NCBI GenBank assembly: GCA_964548585.1 | Contig: CAZJRS010000005.1 | Span: 1-64,000, forward strand | DNA length: 64,000 nt | Direction of reading: 5' to 3' | Source: Methanocella_A sp964548585 | Lineage (GTDB): Archaea > Halobacteriota > Methanocellia > Methanocellales > Methanocellaceae | In this document: piece after piece, positions 50,447-59,421 of the stretch | How the letters are laid out: every line of letters begins with the position of its first letter | How positions within the stretch are numbered: position 1 is the stretch's first letter | Notes under the pieces: generated by a model | Seen by the model: the letters and a program-made list of their open reading frames with translations, nothing else | Databases searched by the model: none | What the model was told of the DNA's origin: nothing | Made by a program: the position numbers and the translations under genes

Positions 50447-50958
50447 TATCTGACCTCCACGCCATAGTTCTTAGACACAAAAGCGATCGAGTCATCCTTG
50501 GTAAGCTTGTGGCCTGAAGGGATCTTCTGCTGCTGTAAGCGCCTGCGCTTGATCCTGTAGCCTGGCCTCTCCACGGAGACGATGACATCCATGCCGTAAA
50601 TTCCAATCTCCGGGTCGTAATCCATGCCCGGGAAGTCGGTGTGTTCCTCGATACCGAAAGCGAAGTTACCGTTAGTGTCGAACCGGCTGGAGTCGATGGA
50701 GTTATCCATGATGCCCAGCGCGATCTTCAGAAACTTATCCGCGTTATCGCCACGAAGAGTGACCTTACAGCCGATAGACTCGCCCTTCTTGATGTTAAAA
50801 CCCGGAAGGGTCTTCTTTGCGACGGCCTTGACCGGCTTCTGGCCAGTGATCTTCGACATGATCATTTCGGCGTTGTTCAGCTTTTTGCCCGATTCGCCGA
50901 CACTCATGTGGACGGTGACTTTCTCGACCCTCGGGGTAAACATGACGTTATCGCTCAT
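50446..50958 (-). CDS. rpl5: Ribosomal protein L5
   Basis: A 170-residue 5S rRNA-binding protein: RVEKVTVHMSVGESGKKLNN, the central KKTLPGFNIKKGESIGCKVT, and the C-terminal PGYRIKRRRLQQQKIPSGH. Overlaps S4e by 4 bp and S14 by 1 bp. Confidence 0.96.
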   Translation of the reverse strand: MSDNVMFTPRVEKVTVHMSVGESGKKLNNAEMIMSKITGQKPVKAVAKKTLPGFNIKKGESIGCKVTLRGDNADKFLKIALGIMDNSIDSSRFDTNGNFAFGIEEHTDFPGMDYDPEIGIYGMDVIVSVERPGYRIKRRRLQQQKIPSGHKLTKDDSIAFVSKNYGVEVR

Positions 50959-51659
50959 GCCTTAACCCCCTGTACTGCCGGGGCTTCCTTACCGATGACG
51001 AACACGTAGTTTTCGATGGTCTCGAAGTCGCCTTCGGAAGTCGTGATGGTCACGGTGTTGGGCTGGCTGCTCCGCACGGTCTTGATCTCCTTGACCTTGC
51101 CGATTTCGCCAGAGTGCTTGCCTTCGGTTACGACGACGAGGCTGCCTACCGAGTAGGTAAAGTGCTGGTCGATCGTTCTCTCGGGTACCTTGATGATAAT
51201 TGAGTCCTTCGTCTTGTAATCGTTGGACGCGATCATCGTGGTGCCATCGTGAAGGTTAAGCTGGATCTTGCCGCCTCTGATTGCGGTCTTGTTGACGATC
51301 TTACAGATCTTGGAAGATGCGTCAGTCACGGGTGCCAGGTGGAACTTGCCGTTTTCGCCGATGACCATGCGATAGTACGCGTTGATCGCCGGGATTGAGA
51401 CGGTGTCGAACATGCCGACTGTATACCTGTAGTCCTTGCGAATCTTGCCGTCGACCAGGACTTTGCCCTCGTGCAGGATCTGCTTGATTTCCTTGCTCTT
51501 GTCAGCGACCTTCAGCAGGTCCCTGAGCACGACTACGAGAGGCATGCCGCGCTCCTCTGAGTGTGCTCCCGGCATGGGTTTGGCTACCCACTTGGAAGTT
51601 TTACGGGTAATAGGCCATGCACGCGGTGCCGCTACCCTCTTTAAATGATTGCCACACAT
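50955..51659 (-). CDS. rps4e: Ribosomal protein S4e
   Basis: A 234-residue archaeal/eukaryotic protein: HLKRVAAPRAWPITRKTSKW at the start, S4-like middle (VDGKIRKDYRYTVGMFDTVS) and a KOW domain near the end (GKHSGEIGKVKEI). Confidence 0.96.
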   Translation of the reverse strand: MCGNHLKRVAAPRAWPITRKTSKWVAKPMPGAHSEERGMPLVVVLRDLLKVADKSKEIKQILHEGKVLVDGKIRKDYRYTVGMFDTVSIPAINAYYRMVIGENGKFHLAPVTDASSKICKIVNKTAIRGGKIQLNLHDGTTMIASNDYKTKDSIIIKVPERTIDQHFTYSVGSLVVVTEGKHSGEIGKVKEIKTVRSSQPNTVTITTSEGDFETIENYVFVIGKEAPAVQGVKA

Positions 51660-51660
51660 G

Positions 51661-52014
51661 TTATTTCCTCTCCAGAGATGCGACTCTCTTCGCGTCTTCG
51701 AGGTTCAGCTTCGTAATCATCAGGTTGGACGGGTGGATAGGCCTTGGCTCTTCCTTACCGTCTGCCTTTGCTACGGATACACCTTCGACAACGATCTTTT
51801 CCCTCTTGACGTCGATCTCGCGAACCTTACCCTCGGTACCGGCAGCGTCGCCTCTCATGACTTTGACGATGTCGCCGACAATCACGCGGACAGACCTGCC
51901 ATACTTCTTGGAGAGCTCTTCGCTGAGCCTCGAGTTGATAAAGCGGCTTCTGATGTGATGAGGCGCGTTAAATCTGAACTTTCTCTGTTTCCTTGGCTGT
52001 GATGAAGTTACCAT
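51661..52014 (-). CDS. rpl24: Ribosomal protein L24
   Basis: A 117-residue protein of the L24/L26 family with an N-terminal basic part (QPRKQRKFRFNAPHHIRS) and a KOW motif (IVKVMRGDAAGTEGKVREID). GAGGTG precedes ATG 52014; the frame extends upstream into rpl14 without support. Confidence 0.95.
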   Translation of the reverse strand: MVTSSQPRKQRKFRFNAPHHIRSRFINSRLSEELSKKYGRSVRVIVGDIVKVMRGDAAGTEGKVREIDVKREKIVVEGVSVAKADGKEEPRPIHPSNLMITKLNLEDAKRVASLERK

Positions 52015-52024
52015 AATACACACC

Positions 52025-52423
52025 TCACACAATGATCGTCGCGGTCGAGCCAATCTTGGCGAACCGTTCGGCGACCTCTCTGGCCACCGGGCCCTTGATC
52101 TCAGTGCCCTTCGGGTCGTTGTTGTCGTCAACCAGGACGCAGGCGTTATCCTCAAACCCGACACGTAAGCCGTTTGGTCTGCGGTACTCCTTCTTCTGCC
52201 TGATGATGACACACCGGACGATCGTCTTCCTCAATTCAGGTGTTCCCTTCTTGACGGAGCCGATGAAGATGTCGCCAACGCCTGCTTTCGGCATACGGTT
52301 CTTTCTGCCCCTGTACTTCAGGACGGAAATAACCTCGACCAGCCTTGCGCCGGTGTTGTCAGCTACATCTAGCCGAGTCGCTGTGTGACACGACCTTGGG
52401 ATCTTTGCCTTAATTGCTCTCAT
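52025..52423 (-). CDS. rpl14: Ribosomal protein L14
   Basis: A 132-residue protein at the subunit interface: LDVADNTGARLVEVISVLKY and the central AGVGDIFIGSVKKGTPELRK are diagnostic. ATG 52423 is the usual archaeal start; it overlaps the S17 gene end by 14 bp. Confidence 0.96.
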   Translation of the reverse strand: MRAIKAKIPRSCHTATRLDVADNTGARLVEVISVLKYRGRKNRMPKAGVGDIFIGSVKKGTPELRKTIVRCVIIRQKKEYRRPNGLRVGFEDNACVLVDDNNDPKGTEIKGPVAREVAERFAKIGSTATIIV

Positions 52424-52745
52424 TGCCAGCCACCTCAACGATTACGAAGGTTTTTGTCTTGGAGAGCGGCCTGCACTCTGCGATGACCACTTTGTCGCCT
52501 TCTTTTGCATTGATGCAAGGCGGGTTGTGGGCATGGAGCTTTGACCTCCTCTTCTCGTACCTGTCATACTTCAGGTCACGCTTTAAGTACTCACGCTGCA
52601 CCACCACAGTCTTGCTCATTTTGGCGGATACAACGTTACCCTCAAGTAACTGGCCTCTCACGGCAAGGTGGCCGTGGAAAGGACAGTGAGGATCGTTGCA
52701 CTCCTGCTTGGGTGCCTTCACGTTTAGTCCAATGTCTTTCGCCAT
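52410..52745 (-). CDS. rps17: Ribosomal protein S17
   Basis: A 111-residue protein: CPFHGHLAVRGQLLEGNVVS, then VVQREYLKRDLKYDRYEKRR and the late CRPLSKTKTFVIVE. Archaeal N-terminal extension present with C-x4-CP (possibly metal-binding). Confidence 0.95.
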   Translation of the reverse strand: MAKDIGLNVKAPKQECNDPHCPFHGHLAVRGQLLEGNVVSAKMSKTVVVQREYLKRDLKYDRYEKRRSKLHAHNPPCINAKEGDKVVIAECRPLSKTKTFVIVEVAGNESN

Positions 52746-52787
52746 GTTCTCTTCCTCTTGGTATTTCGGGGTTAACCGGAAGACCGG

Positions 52788-53060
52788 TCACTTCCCTTTC
52801 CGCTTCTTTTTAGGGATGCGGTTTTCAGGTTGTGATAGTAATAAGTCCCCACGGACTCTGACACGCCGGTTATCCGGGAGCGTAAATACGAAAGAACAGC
52901 ACGATTTGGGGACTTTTGCATCGTGCAATTCTGTCTTTATTATGATCATATTACGCGTCTCGTCTACCACTTTGCCGGAAAGGACGTATGGAGGTGTTTC
53001 GACCTCCACCACCAATCCGATCAATTCGTGGTAGATTATGTTCTCCGGCGTTATGTCCAT
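52788..53060 (-). CDS. rnp1: RNase P protein component 1 (Rpp29/Pop4)
   Basis: A 90-residue Sm-like protein of the archaeal RNase P, which trims the 5' ends of tRNA precursors. Core: IIYHELIGLVVEVETPPYVL, then GKVVDETRNMIIIKTE and the basic C-terminal PENRIPKKKRKGK. Normal place between L29/aIF1 and S17. Confidence 0.93.
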   Translation of the reverse strand: MDITPENIIYHELIGLVVEVETPPYVLSGKVVDETRNMIIIKTELHDAKVPKSCCSFVFTLPDNRRVRVRGDLLLSQPENRIPKKKRKGK

Positions 53061-53179
53061 ATCACAACCCCTGCGCTCANNNNNNNNNNNNNNNNNNNNN
53101 NNNNNNNNNNNNNNNNNNNNNNNNNNNNNNNNNNNNNNNNNNNNNNNNNNNNNNNNNNNNNNNNNNNNNNNNNNNNNNN

Positions 53180-53430
53180 ACTTTTTCTTTGTGATCGCCC
53201 TGGAGCTCGATGGTTTGCTTCTTAATGGTGCCGCCGCAGGCGCACTTGGCCTTCAGGAGGCTCGAAAGCTCCTTCAGGTCAATGCCCTTGTCGTCGATAC
53301 CATCGACGATCGTCGCCATTTTTCCGAAGCGTCTCTTGTCAGTCGATATTCGGACTCGCTGGGACTCTTTGACGATTTCCTCGCATACGCAGAGGTCGTC
53401 GGGGAGGCCACACTTGTCACAGACTGACAA
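53180..53430 (-). CDS. Translation initiation factor aIF1 (SUI1), 3' end in an assembly gap
   Basis: The visible 83 residues include a short Cys-rich N-terminus (CDKCGLPDDLCVCEE) and the SUI1 start RVRISTDKRRFGKMATIVDG. aIF1 helps choose the start codon. The last ~20 residues and stop lie in the 100-N gap 53080-53179, whose length is a placeholder. Overlap and order with rpl29 and rnp1 are normal. Confidence 0.93.
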
Positions 53431-53431
53431 T

Positions 53432-53644
53432 TTAACGCTTCTCCTCCTTCTGATTCTCCCTCTTTATCGTGAGAATGCGAGCGATGGTCCGACGGAGTTC
53501 CCGGATTCTTCCCGGGTTTTCCGGCGCACCGCCCGTTGCGGAGATCGCGTTCTGCTTCAGAAGGTCGCTGCGCAGGTCCTTAAGCTGCTTGTTAAGGTCC
53601 TTCTCATTCATGCCTCTGATTTCCTTAGCTCTGAGTATCGCCAT
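53432..53644 (-). CDS. rpl29: Ribosomal protein L29
   Basis: A 70-residue two-helix protein near the exit tunnel: LRAKEIRGMNEKDLNKQLKD and PGRIRELRRTIARILTIKRE. Overlaps the tail of rps3 by 20 bp. Confidence 0.94.
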   Translation of the reverse strand: MAILRAKEIRGMNEKDLNKQLKDLRSDLLKQNAISATGGAPENPGRIRELRRTIARILTIKRENQKEEKR

Positions 53645-54440
53645 CGGTCTTCACCACCTTTTTCTTTGGCTTGCGGGCTGCGCCCTTGTCGTCGCCGGTT
53701 TCGGGTGCCTGCTTTTCGGCGGCCTCGGACTCGGCGATGAGCTTCTCAACCTCTGCGGCGGTCGACTCGGTCTGGACCGGGGCGGCCTCCCTGACAGGCT
53801 CTGCAGTTACTGCGGGAGCCTTCTTCTCTGCGGGCGTAGCAGCCTGGACGGTCATGATCTGGATCTTGTCCGGAAGAACTGCTCCGGGGGGCATGATCCT
53901 TACCTTGACACCGATGATACCAAGCTTTTTCTTGGCCCTTGCATAGCCTACGTCGACCAATTCCTCGACAGGCTTGCCGCAGTGCTTGATGTAGCCGGCG
54001 ATGAACTTCTCGCGGCGTTTGCGGGCGCCGGTGAGCTTACCGGCAATGATGACTTCGCAACCCATAGCTCCGGAGTCCATGATCCTCTGCAGGGTGGACT
54101 GACCAGCCTTACGGAAGTACCAGCCTCTCTCGAGAGCGTTGGCCAGCCTGGTCGCCATCATCTGGGCGTTCAGCTCAGGCTTCTTAACTTCCTGCACATC
54201 GATCTGCGGGTTGTCCAGCTTGAACCGCATGTCCATTTCCTTGGTATACCTGCGGATGGACTTGCCAGCCTTTCCGATGATCATTCCGGGCTTCTCTGCC
54301 CGGAGAGTGATCTGAGTACCCATTGGAGTCCTGTTGATTTCCATGCCGCCGTATCCGGCGCGCTCCAGCTTCTCCAGGAAGTACTCGTCGATCATGGCCT
54401 TCTTGAAGCCCTCTTGTACGAATTTCTTCTCAATCGCCAA
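53625..54440 (-). CDS. rps3: Ribosomal protein S3 with a long C-terminal tail
   Basis: A 271-residue protein. Residues 1-200 contain the KH domain (KPGMIIGKAGKSIRRYTKEM) and the core MDSGAMGCEVIIAGKLTGAR. The last ~70 residues are Ala/Glu/Lys-rich and end in RKPKKKVVKTDGDTQS. S3 lines the mRNA entry. Confidence 0.95.
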   Translation of the reverse strand: MAIEKKFVQEGFKKAMIDEYFLEKLERAGYGGMEINRTPMGTQITLRAEKPGMIIGKAGKSIRRYTKEMDMRFKLDNPQIDVQEVKKPELNAQMMATRLANALERGWYFRKAGQSTLQRIMDSGAMGCEVIIAGKLTGARKRREKFIAGYIKHCGKPVEELVDVGYARAKKKLGIIGVKVRIMPPGAVLPDKIQIMTVQAATPAEKKAPAVTAEPVREAAPVQTESTAAEVEKLIAESEAAEKQAPETGDDKGAARKPKKKVVKTDGDTQS

Positions 54441-54441
54441 T

Positions 54442-54903
54442 CTAACGCACCTCGCCTAAAACTACCTCTACCGTAACGAGCTCAATGTTCCATGCGGTAG
54501 CCCTGCCCATCGCACGGGGCATTATGCCCTCGATGACACGGCCCTTTTTGGAAGTGGTGTGAATGAGGTACATGTTCTCTGGCTCGAGACCCTTATACTC
54601 TGCGTTCGCTTCCGCGTGCTTGATGAGCTTCAGGATCTCCGCGCTTGCCTTAACCGGGTACCGGCCGCTGGGCCAGCCCGACTGGTGGCGCTTGTGACCG
54701 ACGTTCCGGGCGTGCTGCTTGAACGGCACCGACTTCTTCATATCGATGACGTCCTGAAGGAACGCCTTTGCCACACTGACCTTCATGTGGCGGATGTGCC
54801 TGCAGATCTCCTGGCAGGACTTGGGCGAGACGTTGATCTCATAGGCCATTGCCTTAGCGGTGGTGGCCGGGTCAAATTCTGCTGTATATCCAACTTTCGA
54901 CAT
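54442..54903 (-). CDS. rpl22: Ribosomal protein L22
   Basis: A 153-residue archaeal-length L22: EINVSPKSCQEICRHIRHMK, then KHARNVGHKRHQSGWPSGRY and PRAMGRATAWNIELVTVEVV. Part of the exit tunnel wall. Confidence 0.96.
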   Translation of the reverse strand: MSKVGYTAEFDPATTAKAMAYEINVSPKSCQEICRHIRHMKVSVAKAFLQDVIDMKKSVPFKQHARNVGHKRHQSGWPSGRYPVKASAEILKLIKHAEANAEYKGLEPENMYLIHTTSKKGRVIEGIMPRAMGRATAWNIELVTVEVVLGEVR

Positions 54904-54915
54904 CTTCGTCCCTCC

Positions 54916-55338
54916 TTACTTCAGTGGCACGTACTTGCTGCCTCTGGTCGCACCGATACCTGCAGAACCGTGCGCGACACCATGACGGGTCAACGCGAAT
55001 TCGCCCAGGTAGTGCCCGACCATCTCGGGCGTGGTTTCGACTGCCTTCCATTCCTTGCCGGTGTGAATCTCAAAGGTCACGCCAATCATGTCCGGGAGAA
55101 TGATCATGTCCCTCAGATGGGTCTTGATCTTCATTTCTCCAGCCTTGACGGCATCGATGAGCTTCTGGTGCTCCTCGCCGAACTCTCTCTTGATCTTCCG
55201 CCTCTGACGGGCGGGCAGAAGCTCTGCGACCTTGTTCAGGTCCAGCTTCTTCAGCTCGGCCATGGTCAGACCCCGGTAAGTGAACTCTTCCTTCCGCTTC
55301 GGGAGCCTGCTTGCCTGCTTTGACTGCTTAGATACCAT
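54916..55338 (-). CDS. rps19: Ribosomal protein S19
   Basis: A 140-residue head protein: RLPKRKEEFTYRGLTMAELK at the start, conserved DMIILPDMIGVTFEIHTGKE and the late LGEFALTRHGVAHGSAGIGA. Confidence 0.96.
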   Translation of the reverse strand: MVSKQSKQASRLPKRKEEFTYRGLTMAELKKLDLNKVAELLPARQRRKIKREFGEEHQKLIDAVKAGEMKIKTHLRDMIILPDMIGVTFEIHTGKEWKAVETTPEMVGHYLGEFALTRHGVAHGSAGIGATRGSKYVPLK

Positions 55339-55354
55339 TAATTACATCTCCTGG

Positions 55355-56071
55355 TTAGTGTCCAACGCCTGTCCTTCTTGCTGCGATGCTCCCTACCTTC
55401 CTGCCTGGCGGGGTGCCCCTGCTGACCGTCTTTGGCCTGCCAGGGTGCTGCCTGCCGCCGCCACCGAACGGGTGGTCGACTGCATTCATGGCTACACCAC
55501 GGACTACGGGCCACTTGGTGGCCTTGTTGGCCATCTTGTACCACTTGTTACCCGCGCGGACGAAGGGCTTTTCAGTCCTGCCGCCACCTGCTACTACGCC
55601 GATGGTCGCCCTGCACTTCGGGTTGAGTCTCTTCATGACACCCGAAGGCATCTGGACTACGGTCTTCTTGCCCTCGTGAGCTACGATGATCGCTGAGACG
55701 CCCGATGAGCGTGCAAACGCGCCACCGTCGCCCGGCTGCGACTCGATGTTGCAGATTGGGCAGCCTTCAGGGATCTCGCTCAACGGGAGCGTGTTCCCTG
55801 CCTTGATCTCTGCCGAGATGCCGCAGGCGATCTGGTCGCCTACACCAAGGCCCTCGGGAGCCAGGATAAGCCTTTCCTCGCCGTTGCCGAACTTGACACG
55901 GACGATCGGGCAGTTTCTGGCGGTATCGTGAACGACTTCGGTGACGATGCCCTGAATGGTCTCGTCGCCAAAGGTCTTGATGTGCTCCAGGTTCGCCTTG
56001 AACCTGCAAGAGGTGGCCCGGTACGTCGGGGTGCCCTTACCTCTGTTCTGAGACATTAATCGCTTTCCCAT
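55355..56071 (-). CDS. rpl2: Ribosomal protein L2
   Basis: A 238-residue core protein near the peptidyl-transferase centre: RLMSQNRGKGTPTYRATSCR and the C-terminal AVDHPFGGGGRQHPGRPKTV with the conserved His. GGAGGTTTGATT precedes ATG 56071. Confidence 0.97.
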   Translation of the reverse strand: MGKRLMSQNRGKGTPTYRATSCRFKANLEHIKTFGDETIQGIVTEVVHDTARNCPIVRVKFGNGEERLILAPEGLGVGDQIACGISAEIKAGNTLPLSEIPEGCPICNIESQPGDGGAFARSSGVSAIIVAHEGKKTVVQMPSGVMKRLNPKCRATIGVVAGGGRTEKPFVRAGNKWYKMANKATKWPVVRGVAMNAVDHPFGGGGRQHPGRPKTVSRGTPPGRKVGSIAARRTGVGH

Positions 56072-56092
56072 AATCAAACCTCCACGAAGGGT

Positions 56093-56341
56093 TTAGAACA
56101 CTCCTAGACGGCTGGCGATCTCTTCGGCGCGATTCTCGGCGCTGAGGGTAACTACAGCCTTCTTGCCTCCACGCGAAGTGATCATGGTGGTGACCTTGAT
56201 TACCTTCACGTTGTACATTTCTTCGACGGCCTTCTTGATCTGGGGTTTGCGGGCCTGCATGTCGACCATGAACTGGAGAGTGTTGTTCTTATCCAGCGAC
56301 AGGGTCGCCTTTTCTGTGATGAACGGGTACTTGATGATCAT
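56093..56341 (-). CDS. rpl23: Ribosomal protein L23
   Basis: An 82-residue protein at the tunnel exit and docking place for SRP: IIKYPFITEKATLSLDKNNT, then NVKVIKVTTMITSRGGKKAV. Overlaps rpl4 by 4 bp. Confidence 0.96.
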   Translation of the reverse strand: MIIKYPFITEKATLSLDKNNTLQFMVDMQARKPQIKKAVEEMYNVKVIKVTTMITSRGGKKAVVTLSAENRAEEIASRLGVF

Positions 56342-57093
56342 TCTTCGTTAGCCTCCGTGAGAAGCTTCATTGCACCCTCAGTCCACAGAGTAAGGCGGCC
56401 TGCCTGGGTGCCCGGTGCGAGCATTTCGACATTTAGCTCTTCAAGAGTAGCGACGTCGACGCCCGGGATGTTCCTGGCTGCAAGCCGAATACCGTTATCC
56501 TCGGCGATGACTACGAGGAGACCGATCTTCTTCTTGTACTGCCTGCCCCTCATCTTGCCCTTGCCGGCGCGAACAGTCTTCTGCTTGCTCCTTGCAAGGT
56601 CGGCCTCAAAGCCTAATGCGACTAAGAGATCGATGATTTCAGAGGTCTTCTTCATGGACTCGATCTCGCCATCAACCACGACGGGCAATGCGCCCTCGTA
56701 CTTGAAGCCACGAGCCTTGACGAGCACGGGGTCGTTGGTCGCTGCGACCGCGGACCGGATTGCCTTGAGGCGCTCCTTGTCGTTGATCTTTTCAGTGTAG
56801 ATCCTGTGCGGGTTTGGTCCGTGGGATGCACGGCCGCCCCTTGCCTGCGGAACTACTGCGGTGCGGCTGCCGTTTTTCAGCCTTGGCACATGTGCTGCGC
56901 CCCTGCCGCTGCCCCAGGAGTGGGCCGACGACAGAGTACCTGCGGTCCGGTCCGGGCCGTATTGCTGCAGCCGGTTTGCCTGCGCTGCGAGTACCGCTTT
57001 CTTGATGATGTCCGGCCTGTACTCCTCGTTGAAGACTGGCGGGACGGTGATTGCGGGCTTGTTGCCGGATTTGCTTAAGACTTTAGCTTCCAT
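56338..57093 (-). CDS. rpl4: Ribosomal protein L4
   Basis: A 251-residue archaeal L4 (L1e type): GSRTAVVPQARGGRASHGPN, then KMRGRQYKKKIGLLVVIAED and the C-terminal LTLWTEGAMKLLTEAN. A loop reaches into the exit tunnel. Sixteen bp after rpl3. Confidence 0.96.
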   Translation of the reverse strand: MEAKVLSKSGNKPAITVPPVFNEEYRPDIIKKAVLAAQANRLQQYGPDRTAGTLSSAHSWGSGRGAAHVPRLKNGSRTAVVPQARGGRASHGPNPHRIYTEKINDKERLKAIRSAVAATNDPVLVKARGFKYEGALPVVVDGEIESMKKTSEIIDLLVALGFEADLARSKQKTVRAGKGKMRGRQYKKKIGLLVVIAEDNGIRLAARNIPGVDVATLEELNVEMLAPGTQAGRLTLWTEGAMKLLTEANEE

Positions 57094-57109
57094 CTTCTTT
57101 TCCTCCTGA

Positions 57110-58123
57110 TTAGCCCTGCTTGGACTGAGTGCTGATGAACGTTACTTCAGGAGCCTGCTTTGGTATGTTCTTGGGCCTTACAGCGGGCCTGATCCTGACC
57201 ATCCTCTTGACGGGTCCGGGTATGCTGCCCTTGAGTATGACGTAGTCGTTCTTGAGGAAACCATAGTGCAGGAAACCGCCTGCGGGAGTTACCTCTTCGA
57301 CCTTGTCACCCATGCGGATGATCCGCTTGTTGTGCTCGGTCCTCTGGTGGAAACCAGTCTGACCCAGCTGCGGGACCTGCCACCTGACGCGGTGCGGGTT
57401 CCACGGGCCGAGGTTACCGACGTGCCTTTCCTTACCAGTCCGGGCGTGCTTGCGCTTCTGCTTAGCAACACCCCATCTGACGACGGGACCCTGAGTACCG
57501 AAACCCTTGGTGACAGCCGAGACATCGACTAGCTCGCCGGGAGTAAAGACATCCTTGATGCCTACTGCCTTACCCATCAGGGACTTGGCAAACTCCAGCC
57601 TCTTAGTCATGTCGCCGCCTGCAATCCGGTTCTCCATGAGCTCGGGGACCTTCTTAGGAATACCCGAAACTTCGGAAGTAAGAGTAACAGTTAAAACTCT
57701 CAGATCAGCTGCTACACCCTTCTTGACGAGTTCAGCAAGCTTTAAGAGCTGTTCCTCGGTCTTAGCGGGGTTCTTCGGCAGGTTCGTCAATGACTCTAAC
57801 ATCTTGAGGTCACTGATCCATGCCTCGCCGATAACCTTCTTGCCGTACGGGCCATCGTCATAGAGACGGATGCCTGCCACGTGCATCTTGGGTACCTCGA
57901 CGATCGTGACCGGGACGGAGATCTCCATACCCTCGGTCGTGCTGTGCGGCCTGTCATCCACCATGACCAGGTGAGACATTCCGGCCTTAAATCCGACAAA
58001 TGCTTGAATCTTCGGTTGGTCGCCAAGCTCAGCCCAGTTTCTTATCTTAGGCTTCTGGCTTCGCGCCCTTACCCTCGGGCTGTACCCGAGAGATCCACGC
58101 CTTGGTGCGTGTGCGTGTCCCAT
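57110..58123 (-). CDS. rpl3: Ribosomal protein L3
   Basis: A 337-residue protein and first gene of the S10/spc-type operon: MGHAHAPRRGSLGYSPRVRA start, and the conserved GKERHVGNLGPWNPHRVRWQ segment near 260. GGAGGAAAAT is ~10 nt before ATG 58123. The frame is open upstream to 58285 but the added sequence has no support. Confidence 0.96.
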   Translation of the reverse strand: MGHAHAPRRGSLGYSPRVRARSQKPKIRNWAELGDQPKIQAFVGFKAGMSHLVMVDDRPHSTTEGMEISVPVTIVEVPKMHVAGIRLYDDGPYGKKVIGEAWISDLKMLESLTNLPKNPAKTEEQLLKLAELVKKGVAADLRVLTVTLTSEVSGIPKKVPELMENRIAGGDMTKRLEFAKSLMGKAVGIKDVFTPGELVDVSAVTKGFGTQGPVVRWGVAKQKRKHARTGKERHVGNLGPWNPHRVRWQVPQLGQTGFHQRTEHNKRIIRMGDKVEEVTPAGGFLHYGFLKNDYVILKGSIPGPVKRMVRIRPAVRPKNIPKQAPEVTFISTQSKQG

Positions 58124-59087
58124 TTTATATTTTCCTCCTATGTTCGGGAATTGGCTCTGGCTTTGACAATCGCCAGGTATCATGCTGCAATAGCAGATAC
58201 TTACGCTGTAATACCAACCTGCCTGCCAGGTGAAGAAGCTGGAAAAGGCCTCTTCGTGCGTACCGTGGATGGCACCCTGACACACTCAGGTTTGGAATTC
58301 ACCACGTAACTGGAATAATTTTGAAGTTGATTGTATCCTTCGCGTTTGGAGTATGGCGCCTTCGGACGAGGAAATCTTGCGAATGCAGATGCGGTGACCT
58401 TATCCCATTTGTGCTTGATCTCGGACAGCCAGCGATATTGGAGGCTATCCTAAGCCATCGGTCTCCGCCAGCAGCGCTTGCCTCCTTGTATTTGGATGCC
58501 ACGCTTATTCACGTGCTGGACTCAATGTAAATTATTGGTCTCGCGAACAGATCCTGACTCTTTGCGTTTCATTAGGAATGGGCTAACTTTCCGTTTATCG
58601 GAAAGCTATCGACCCGGACGCTCTAGTCAGCTCCGACAATGGTCACAATACCTTCTCGGTATTCCTTAAGTAAAAGGATACGGTAGACGTGCGCCGTGTA
58701 AATTAGACTTATACGCAGACATCCTGTTGAAAGCCTTGATAAAAGAGGTACTACTGACGTCTTCTGCGAGGTGATCAGCCCCGGATTACGCCGATTTTCC
58801 ATCTTCAACGATTGGCTATCAGGATGAGTCCGAATACAAGCGCCCTTCCACGGGTGACACCTATACAGTCCTCATACTTGGGACTAAGAAATGTAATAAT
58901 AGTATATATAGATTGCGTAGTAAAAAGCGGGCGGGACATGAGTGGAGGGCGCAGAATGTGATCGAAATCGATCGTAGGTTAAGATTCTGGCACTAAAACT
59001 ATGACCGACAGAAGAAGGATGTTTAGTAATATAAACGCTGCGCTGTGCCAGTAAAAACCTTCACAATCAAAATAATCTAAAAAAAAA
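58124..59087. other. Long gene-poor region upstream of rpl3
   Basis: Almost 1 kb with no convincing gene. It contains short hairpins, CTTTCCG-TTTAT-CGGAAAG (58587-58605) and AATACC-TTCT-CGGTATT (58650-58666), a TATA-like ATAGTATATATAGA (58903-58916), and the 24-nt repeat at 59034-59057 shared with 15999-16022. It should contain the promoter and leader of the large ribosomal operon. A structured RNA is possible but no known family was recognised. Confidence 0.5.
59034..59057. repeat. 24-nt dispersed repeat (second copy)
   Basis: Differs at one position from 15999-16022; core CGCTGCGCT then TGCCAGTAAAAA. A shorter relative (CGCTGCGCTGTGCC) is at 10160-10173. All three lie in intergenic DNA. 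Confidence 0.45.
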
Positions 59088-59399
59088 TTACTCATCCCCC
59101 TCGCCCGAAATGGCTACCAGAGAAGGATCGAGGTATACCCATTGGTCTGAGGGATCTTCAGGAACAGCAGTCGCCTGTGGCTTTGCCGGGGGCGTCACCT
59201 GTGGCATAGCCGTAGCCTGGGGCGCCGAAGTAGGATTGGTCGATGGTGTTGCTATAACGGTCGACTGCGGGGCGATTCCGGTTATCCCCGGAGTATCAAT
59301 AGCAGTCCCACTCACAGGTTCTTTTGAATTCTTCCCTGTGCATCCAGCTGTGGATATGATCAATGCTATAATAAGTAGTACAAGGATTGCTTTTTTCAT
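59088..59399 (-). CDS. Lipoprotein with Pro/Thr-rich tail
   Basis: A 103-residue protein with lipobox ISTAGC and a long Pro/Thr/Ala stretch (STNPTSAPQATAMPQVTPPA) ending in an acidic C-terminus. Probably a small surface lipoprotein; function unknown. GGGGG lies 8 nt before ATG 59399. Confidence 0.62.
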   Translation of the reverse strand: MKKAILVLLIIALIISTAGCTGKNSKEPVSGTAIDTPGITGIAPQSTVIATPSTNPTSAPQATAMPQVTPPAKPQATAVPEDPSDQWVYLDPSLVAISGEGDE

Positions 59400-59421
59400 C
59401 ACATAACCCCCTAACTATCGA

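Noticed and set aside
58123..58285. Upstream extension of rpl3 by 54 codons
   Set aside because: The extension has Cys/Trp/Tyr-rich atypical sequence; the normal L3 N-terminus begins at 58123 with its own ribosome site.
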